From positions 1 through 5,385 of the forward strand of contig JAOULU010000128.1 in assembly GCA_029881855.1 (NCBI GenBank): a stretch of 5,385 bases of DNA, written 5' to 3'. The notes below the pieces were generated by a model. The model ran no database searches, was not told the origin of the DNA, and saw only the letters and a program-made list of their open reading frames with translations. The position numbers and the translations under genes are program-made. Source of the DNA: Nitrosomonas sp. Its GTDB lineage: Bacteria; Pseudomonadota; Gammaproteobacteria; Burkholderiales; Nitrosomonadaceae. Shown in pieces: positions 1 to 5,385 of this stretch (positions are counted from its first letter, which is position 1; the number at the start of each line of letters is the position of its first letter).

Positions 1-18
1 CGATAACCAGGTTATCGT

Positions 19-1191
19 GTGGCACTGGCAGAGAATGCGGAGCAAGCACGTATGTGGCGTAGTCAGAATCGGCCAGAATTAGTACTGTTGGATATTTGGA
101 TGCCAGATACTGACGGTATAACATTGCTAAAAGATTGGGCCAGTAGCGGTATGTTGACGATGCCAGTTGTTATGATGTCGGGGCATGGCACTATAGATAC
201 TGCCGTTGAAGCGACACGTATTGGTGCGTTTGGTTATCTTGAAAAACCGGTGCCGCTACAAAAACTATTAAGTACGGTTGGAAAAGCTCTACGAGGTGGT
301 CAGAATAAACAGCATTCGGCGCTGTCTCTAGCAAGCCTTGGCAAGGGTGCGTTAATCACGGATCTAAAAAAACGCTTGGAGCAGGTTGCTAATTTAAAAA
401 CGCCATTACTATTGATGGGTGAACCTGGTGTTGGTTTGGAGATATGTGCAAGATTTATGCACCGGTCAAACACGCCATGGGTAGAGCCGGAGACACTTAC
501 TGCGTTGGCGGAAACACCACTTGATCTACTTGAACAGGCGCGTGATGGCCTGTTGTTTCTTAAGGATGTTGGTGAAATAAACAAGTTGGGGCAGAAGGGA
601 TTATTGCTGCTACTAAGTAAATTGGATAAGTATAATGTAAAGCTGGTTTGTGCAACTTCTCAGCCATTAGCTGAGCTGACCGCTCAGGGCGCTTATCATC
701 AGGCACTTTTTGAGCAGTTAAGTAGTTTGAGTATTGGTGTGCCAGCTTTAAGGGCACACCGTGAGGATATCCCTGAATTGGCTAATCATATATTGTCTCG
801 CTTTGTTGAATCAGGCGAGGCATCATCCTCGTTACAATTTAGTACAGCTGCTTTAAATTGTTTGCGTAATTATGACTGGCCGGGAAATCTTACCCAGTTA
901 ACTGGGGTGGTGCATTCTTTAGCATTGACTTGCACGGGGGATGAAATTACAGCTGACGCAGTGCAGCAGGCTATGGTGTTTCCAGAATCGACATCAGTCT
1001 CAGCAGTCTCCGATATTCCGCTTGATTTGTCATTACGTGATGCACGCGACTTATTTGAGAAAACATACTTTGAGCGATTGATAGACCAGGAAAATGGCAA
1101 TATGACTCGTGTGGCAGAGCGTGCGGGACTGGAGCGGACGCATCTTTATCGTAAAATTAAATTGTTAGGAATCAAGCTTCGTGGGCATTGA
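19..1191 (+). CDS. ntrX: NtrX-like response regulator with degenerate AAA+ domain, 5'-incomplete
   Basis: Response regulator of the NtrC/NtrX family, normally paired with the membrane kinase NtrY in nitrogen/redox control. Counting from the GTG at 19 (390 residues), residues 1-90 are the end of a receiver domain: phosphoacceptor Asp25 in LLDIWMPD, Ser54 in MMSGHGT and Lys76 in YLEKPV are present. The first ~25 residues, with beta-1 and the acidic pair, are absent. Residues ~100-310 align with a sigma54-activator AAA+ domain, but Walker A reads GEPGVGLE (Leu140 for Lys), the GAFTGA segment is missing, Walker B reads LLFLKDVGE, and both arginine fingers and the sensor II arginine are replaced. 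Residues ~335-390 form a Fis-type domain with a good helix-turn-helix (361-384). An in-frame TAA at 4-6 closes the frame upstream, so GTG 19 is only the first possible start; homology clearly continues to its left. Most likely a DNA-binding regulator not acting through sigma54. The family is secure; NtrX rather than another NtrC-type name is likely. Confidence 0.8.
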   Translation: MALAENAEQARMWRSQNRPELVLLDIWMPDTDGITLLKDWASSGMLTMPVVMMSGHGTIDTAVEATRIGAFGYLEKPVPLQKLLSTVGKALRGGQNKQHSALSLASLGKGALITDLKKRLEQVANLKTPLLLMGEPGVGLEICARFMHRSNTPWVEPETLTALAETPLDLLEQARDGLLFLKDVGEINKLGQKGLLLLLSKLDKYNVKLVCATSQPLAELTAQGAYHQALFEQLSSLSIGVPALRAHREDIPELANHILSRFVESGEASSSLQFSTAALNCLRNYDWPGNLTQLTGVVHSLALTCTGDEITADAVQQAMVFPESTSVSAVSDIPLDLSLRDARDLFEKTYFERLIDQENGNMTRVAERAGLERTHLYRKIKLLGIKLRGH

Positions 1192-1196
1192 TTTTT
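1168..1196 (+). terminator. weak possible intrinsic terminator at the end of the regulator gene
   Basis: ATCAAGC (1171-1177) can pair with GC-A-TTGAT (1185-1192) across a 7-base loop with one bulged A, followed by a run of T at 1193-1196. Two or three extra weak pairs can be added outside. The stem is AT-rich, bulged and overlaps the last codons and stop of the regulator, so it would be inefficient at best. It is the only terminator-like structure between the regulator and tkt. Confidence 0.22.
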
Positions 1197-1252
1197 AAGG
1201 GAATTTATGTTTCTTCTGTGTTGTTTCTAAGATATCAAATGAGGTGCTATGG

Positions 1253-1281
1253 TTGTTTGATAACGCATCTTAAGAGATAAT
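1253..1281 (+). promoter_or_regulatory. candidate sigma70-type promoter for tkt
   Basis: TTGTTT at 1253-1258 (3 of 6 matches to the -35 consensus, including the key TTG) is separated by 17 bases from GATAAT at 1276-1281 (5 of 6 matches to the -10 consensus). Transcription would start near 1288, giving a leader of about 75 bases before the tkt ATG. A second -35-like hexamer, TTGATA at 1257-1262, matches better but is only 13 bases from the -10. A 7-base inverted repeat (TATCAAA 1233-1239, TTTGATA 1256-1262) and a direct repeat GATAAYGC (1259-1266 and 1276-1283) overlap the promoter and could be regulator sites. Identified by eye only. Confidence 0.4.
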
Positions 1282-1347
1282 GCCGACTTTGCCGGTCAGT
1301 AGCGTCATAGTGGTGCAAGCGACAGGTTGTTTATATTAGTTGAATAT

Positions 1348-1353
1348 AGGGAG
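1348..1353 (+). promoter_or_regulatory. ribosome binding site that sets the tkt start
   Basis: AGGGAG lies 9 bases before the ATG at 1363. The open frame extends left to a TTG at 1327, but that codon lacks a comparable purine-rich site, and the 12 extra residues do not look like the transketolase N-terminus. This favours ATG 1363. Confidence 0.75.
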
Positions 1354-1362
1354 TTAGTATCG

Positions 1363-3378
1363 ATGGGCACATTCAAGGATTTTGACGCGCCGGTATTTAA
1401 GGATTTAACCAGTGCTGTTCGTGCATTGGCGATGGATGCCGTGCAAAAAGCCAATTCTGGACACCCCGGTATGCCAATGGGTATGGCAGAGATTGCTGAG
1501 GTGTTATGGATTCATCATTTGCGCCATAATCCAAACAATCCTGAGTGGGTTGATCGTGATCGATTTGTTCTCTCGAATGGACATGGATCGATGTTGATTT
1601 ATGCGTTGCTGCATCTGACGGGCTATGATCTTCCAATGGAAGAGATTAAGCGTTTCCGACAACTTCATTCTAAGACACCTGGTCATCCAGAATATGGTTA
1701 TACCCCAGGAGTGGAGACAACAACCGGCCCATTAGGACAAGGCATTACCAATGCTGTGGGTATGGCGCTGGCAGAAAAAGTTCTTGCGGCTGAATTCAAT
1801 CGCCCTGGCTTTAACATTGTTGATCATCATACGTATGTTTTCTTGGGTGACGGTTGCCTGATGGAAGGTGTATCCCATGAGGCTTGCTCTTTAGCAGGCA
1901 CATTGGGTTTAGGAAAGCTGATTTGTTTTTATGACGATAATGGTATTTCTATTGATGGACATGTAGAGGGTTGGTTTACTGACGATACGCCAAAAAGGTT
2001 TGAGTCGTATGGCTGGCATGTTGTACCTAATGTGAACGGTCATGATCCAGTAGCTATTGAAGCGGCTATTGAAGCGGCTAAGCAGGAAAATGGTAAGCCA
2101 ACTATGATTTGCTGTAAAACGGTTATCGGCTTGGGGTCACCGAATATGGCTAATACGCATTCTGTGCATGGTGCGGCGTTAGGTGATGCGGAAATTGCTG
2201 CTGCACGTCCTCATATTGGTTGGCATCATGCGCCATTTGAAATACCGCAGGAGGTTTATAGTGCTTGGGACGGGAAAGCCAAGGGTAATGAGCTAGAGAG
2301 CGAATGGAACCAGAAATTTGCTGAGTACGCAGAAAAATATTCTGCTGAAGCTGCTGAATTTAAGCGCCGTATGGCGGGTGATTTGCCAGCCGACTGGCAA
2401 AGCCAAGTAGAAGCTGTGATTAATCAGGTTAATGCAAAGGAAGAAACCATTGCAAGCCGTAAAGCTTCGCAAAATACAATTGAGGGTTTGGCACCAATTC
2501 TACCAGAACTATTGGGTGGTTCCGCTGATTTGGCAGGTTCTAACCTTACCCTATGGTCGGGTTCAAAAGGAATTAGCAGGGAAACTGGCGGAAACTATGT
2601 TTATTATGGTGTGCGTGAATTTGGTATGAGCGCCATGATGAATGGACTGTCTTTACATGGTGGACTGATTCCTTATGGTGCAACATTCTTAATGTTCTCA
2701 GAATACGCTCGGAACGCATTGCGTATGGCGGCGTTAATGAAGATCCGCAATTTGTTTGTGTTTACGCATGATTCGATTGGCCTTGGTGAAGATGGCCCAA
2801 CACACCAACCCGTAGAGCAAACGGCGACTTTGCGAATGATTCCGAATATGGATGTATGGCGGCCTTGTGATACGGTTGAATCAACCGTTGCATGGGCACG
2901 TTCTATTGAGCGTAAAGGGGGGCCATCAACATTAATTTTCAGTCGACAGAACTTACCATTCCAGAAGCGTGATGCAGCCACGATAAAACTGATTGATAAG
3001 GGAGGGTATATCTTATCAGAAGCCGGTAATGGTCAACCACAGGTTGTATTGATTGCGACAGGTTCTGAGATTGGCCTAGCGATGGATGCTCAAAAGGTAT
3101 TAGCTGAAGATGGTATTCAGGCAAGAGTTGTTTCTATGCCATGTACCAACATATTTGACCGTCAGGATCGTTCATATCAGGCAAGTGTATTGCCAGCCAA
3201 TGCTAAGCGTGTTGCCATTGAAGCAGGTGTGACAGGGTTCTGGCATAAATATGTTGGATTAGAAGGTGCTGTTGTAGGTATCGATACCTTTGGTGAATCA
3301 GCACCTGCAAATGAACTATTCAAGCATTTTGGCTTTACTGTTGAAAATGTGGTCAAAACAGTAAAAGATATCCTCTAG
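1363..3378 (+). CDS. tkt: transketolase
   Basis: Cytosolic thiamine-diphosphate and divalent-metal enzyme that transfers two-carbon ketol units between ketose and aldose phosphates, for example xylulose 5-phosphate plus ribose 5-phosphate giving sedoheptulose 7-phosphate plus glyceraldehyde 3-phosphate. The 671-residue product has the normal three-domain length, with an N-terminus eight residues longer than E. coli TktA; key residues keep that offset. Visible are His34 in ANSGHPG, SNGHGS, GPLGQG, the cofactor/metal motif beginning GDG at 162-164 and ending at Asn193, the catalytic Glu419 in VREFGM that activates the cofactor, and His481 in [10 protein letters not shown] for substrate binding. 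The C-terminal domain is complete through [11 protein letters not shown] and FGESAPA. No key residue is missing. It precedes gap by 71 bases on the same strand, and the shared pathway suggests co-transcription. In organisms with a Calvin cycle this paralogue is called cbbT; nothing in the window decides that. Confidence 0.97.
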   Translation: MGTFKDFDAPVFKDLTSAVRALAMDAVQKANSGHPGMPMGMAEIAEVLWIHHLRHNPNNPEWVDRDRFVLSNGHGSMLIYALLHLTGYDLPMEEIKRFRQLHSKTPGHPEYGYTPGVETTTGPLGQGITNAVGMALAEKVLAAEFNRPGFNIVDHHTYVFLGDGCLMEGVSHEACSLAGTLGLGKLICFYDDNGISIDGHVEGWFTDDTPKRFESYGWHVVPNVNGHDPVAIEAAIEAAKQENGKPTMICCKTVIGLGSPNMANTHSVHGAALGDAEIAAARPHIGWHHAPFEIPQEVYSAWDGKAKGNELESEWNQKFAEYAEKYSAEAAEFKRRMAGDLPADWQSQVEAVINQVNAKEETIASRKASQNTIEGLAPILPELLGGSADLAGSNLTLWSGSKGISRETGGNYVYYGVREFGMSAMMNGLSLHGGLIPYGATFLMFSEYARNALRMAALMKIRNLFVFTHDSIGLGEDGPTHQPVEQTATLRMIPNMDVWRPCDTVESTVAWARSIERKGGPSTLIFSRQNLPFQKRDAATIKLIDKGGYILSEAGNGQPQVVLIATGSEIGLAMDAQKVLAEDGIQARVVSMPCTNIFDRQDRSYQASVLPANAKRVAIEAGVTGFWHKYVGLEGAVVGIDTFGESAPANELFKHFGFTVENVVKTVKDIL

Positions 3379-3437
3379 GTTACTAGCAGTACGGTGGAAA
3401 AATGTTCTGCCAATGCAAGAGAAAAGATTTTATTTAA

Positions 3438-4448
<1,011 letters not shown>

Positions 4449-4516
4449 TTTTGTGGTTAAGTGTTGGTTGCACAAAGAAATTAAATAGATTTTTTTGTCA
4501 CCACTCGCAATATAAA

Positions 4517-4530
4517 TAATCAGTTGATTA
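4517..4530. repeat. short palindrome abutting the gap-pgk hairpin
   Basis: TAATCA-GT-TGATTA is a 6-base inverted repeat with a 2-base spacer. It sits directly before the long hairpin, sharing its last two bases. It could be an operator half-site pair, but in AT-rich intergenic DNA such a repeat can easily occur by chance. The half-site order is opposite to an FNR-type TTGAT-N4-ATCAA box. Confidence 0.25.
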
Positions 4531-4568
4531 AAACATAAAGGGTAGCGTAAGCTATCCTTTATGTTTTA
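4529..4568 (+). terminator. strong hairpin / intrinsic terminator between gap and pgk
   Basis: Bases 4529-4546 pair with 4551-4568 to give an 18-base-pair stem in which the only non-Watson-Crick pair is one G-U (4542 with 4555). The loop GTAA (GUAA in RNA) is a GNRA-type tetraloop. The 3' arm runs into the T-rich stretch TGTTTTATTTTA. The GC-rich core sits next to the loop (GGGTAGC / GCTATCC), with an A-rich 5' arm and a U-rich 3' arm, the classic layout of a rho-independent terminator. Its symmetry would allow some function on the opposite strand as well. It could end the tkt-gap transcript, act as a partial attenuator with read-through into pgk, or stabilise the gap 3' end. Confidence 0.8.
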
Positions 4569-4581
4569 TTTTAGATATATC

Positions 4582-4586
4582 TGGAG
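4582..4586 (+). promoter_or_regulatory. ribosome binding site supporting the GTG start of pgk
   Basis: TGGAG at 4582-4586 is 6 bases before the GTG at 4593. No in-frame ATG lies nearby upstream, and translation from this GTG gives the expected Pgk beginning (M-S-V-I-K-L), so the site decides the start. Confidence 0.7.
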
Positions 4587-4592
4587 TTCACC

Positions 4593-5385
4593 GTGTCTGT
4601 TATCAAATTAGTTGACCTTGACCTTAAGGGAAAACGCGTTTTTATTCGAGCGGATCTGAATGTGCCTGTAAAAGCAGGTAAAGTAACATCAGATGCACGT
4701 ATAACTGCCTCAATGGCAACGATTAATCATTGCCTTAAACAAGGCGCCAAAGTGATGGTTACCTCTCATCTAGGTCGGCCGGAAGAAGGTGAATGGTCAG
4801 AGGAAAATTCACTTAAACCTGTGGCAGATAATATTGCTGCTCGACTGGATCAATCGGTTCGCTTAATTAAAGATTGGGTGGATGGTGGATTTGATGTTGC
4901 AGAAGGTGAATTGGTTGTATTGGAAAATTGTCGTATTAATAAGGGTGAAAAGAAAAACTCAGAAGAGACTGCCCAAAAATATGCTAACTTATGCGATGTC
5001 TTTGTTATGGATGCATTTGGCACGGCACATCGCGCCCAAGCGTCTACACATGGTATTGCCAAGTATGCTCCGGTGGCCTGTGCAGGTATTTTGTTGACAC
5101 AGGAGTTAGAAGCGTTAACAAAGGCCTTACTCAGTCCAGCGCGCCCAATGGTTGCAATTGTTGGTGGCTCAAAAGTGTCAACCAAACTTACCGTACTTGA
5201 AGCGCTGTCAGAAAAGGTTGATCAGCTTGTGGTTGGCGGCGGCATTGCTAATACCTTCCTTAAAGCGACTGGAAAGAATGTAGGTAACTCACTTTGTGAA
5301 GATGATTTGGTACCTACAGCCAAAATGCTGATGGAAAAAATGCAGCAGCGTAACGCATCAATCCCAATTGCTGTGGATGTTGTCG
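4593..5385 (+). CDS. pgk: phosphoglycerate kinase, 3'-incomplete at the window edge
   Basis: Cytosolic monomeric enzyme that reversibly transfers phosphate from 1,3-bisphosphoglycerate to ADP, making ATP and 3-phosphoglycerate. The window holds 264 codons of a protein normally near 390 residues. That covers the substrate-binding N-terminal domain and the start of the nucleotide-binding domain. Visible are RADLNVP (19-25), Arg36, SHLGRP (58-63), LENCR (110-114, usually LENVR), DAFGTAHR (140-147), GGSKVSTK (191-198) with Lys194 and Lys198, and GGGIANT (215-221). The reading frame is open to the last base with no frameshift. Start is a GTG with TGGAG six bases upstream. It follows gap by 144 bases, separated by a strong hairpin, so it is either transcribed by read-through or from its own promoter. 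I could not find a convincing promoter; TTGTCA (4495-4500) and AATAAT (4515-4520) are only 14 bases apart. In related bacteria pyruvate kinase and aldolase genes often follow, but that lies outside the window. Confidence 0.96.
   Translation, partial: MSVIKLVDLDLKGKRVFIRADLNVPVKAGKVTSDARITASMATINHCLKQGAKVMVTSHLGRPEEGEWSEENSLKPVADNIAARLDQSVRLIKDWVDGGFDVAEGELVVLENCRINKGEKKNSEETAQKYANLCDVFVMDAFGTAHRAQASTHGIAKYAPVACAGILLTQELEALTKALLSPARPMVAIVGGSKVSTKLTVLEALSEKVDQLVVGGGIANTFLKATGKNVGNSLCEDDLVPTAKMLMEKMQQRNASIPIAVDVV

Noticed and set aside
300..584. 94-codon minus-strand open frame inside the regulator gene
   Set aside because: The plus-strand frame there is a recognisable AAA+ relic with family-like residues; the antisense product has no recognisable features.
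1327..1362. Twelve-codon N-terminal extension of transketolase from a TTG at 1327
   Set aside because: It has no good ribosome binding site, does not resemble the family N-terminus, and contains the Shine-Dalgarno AGGGAG that serves ATG 1363.
2673..2981. 102-codon open frame on the minus strand inside tkt
   Set aside because: It is antisense to conserved transketolase sequence that includes His481, and its translation resembles no known protein.
4850..5185. 111-codon open frame on the minus strand inside pgk
   Set aside because: It lies wholly antisense to well-conserved pgk motifs, has no recognisable domain and no supporting ribosome binding context; it is a shadow of the pgk codon pattern.

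Overview
The window is a stretch of bacterial chromosome with four same-strand genes: the 3' part of an ntrX-like response regulator gene, a complete transketolase gene (tkt), a complete glyceraldehyde-3-phosphate dehydrogenase gene (gap) and the first two thirds of a phosphoglycerate kinase gene (pgk). The base composition is moderately AT-rich. Protein wording and the tkt-gap-pgk order point to a betaproteobacterium, most plausibly of the Nitrosomonadales type (Nitrosomonas- or Methylophilaceae-like). That placement is inferred from remembered family patterns, not from a search.

Layout. Positions 1-1191 carry the regulator: a receiver domain missing its beginning, a degenerate AAA+ domain and an intact Fis-type DNA-binding helix-turn-helix. 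Positions 1192-1362 are a 171-base intergenic region with a plausible sigma70-type promoter for tkt. tkt runs 1363-3378, with its start set by a Shine-Dalgarno sequence rather than by the longest open frame. A 71-base gap with a strong Shine-Dalgarno leads to gap (3450-4448). The next 144 bases hold a long, near-perfect hairpin with a GNRA-type loop and a U-rich tail (4529-4568), the best terminator candidate in the window. pgk starts at a GTG (4593) and runs off the right edge.

How the genes work together. Transketolase moves two-carbon units between sugar phosphates and yields glyceraldehyde 3-phosphate. GAPDH interconverts that with 1,3-bisphosphoglycerate, and Pgk interconverts 1,3-bisphosphoglycerate with 3-phosphoglycerate while handling ATP/ADP. 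The cluster therefore links pentose-phosphate, ribulose-monophosphate or Calvin-type sugar rearrangement to lower glycolysis/gluconeogenesis. No Rubisco, phosphoribulokinase or hexulose-phosphate synthase gene lies in the window, so the sequence does not say which of these cycles is fed. The hairpin before pgk suggests that tkt-gap and pgk are not expressed at one uniform level.

The region is mostly ordinary central metabolism, and I see no new multi-gene system. The points most worth a second look are the regulator, which has lost nearly every residue needed for ATP hydrolysis and sigma54 contact while keeping its phosphoacceptor and DNA-binding parts; an in-frame stop at its 5' edge; and the hairpin between gap and pgk.
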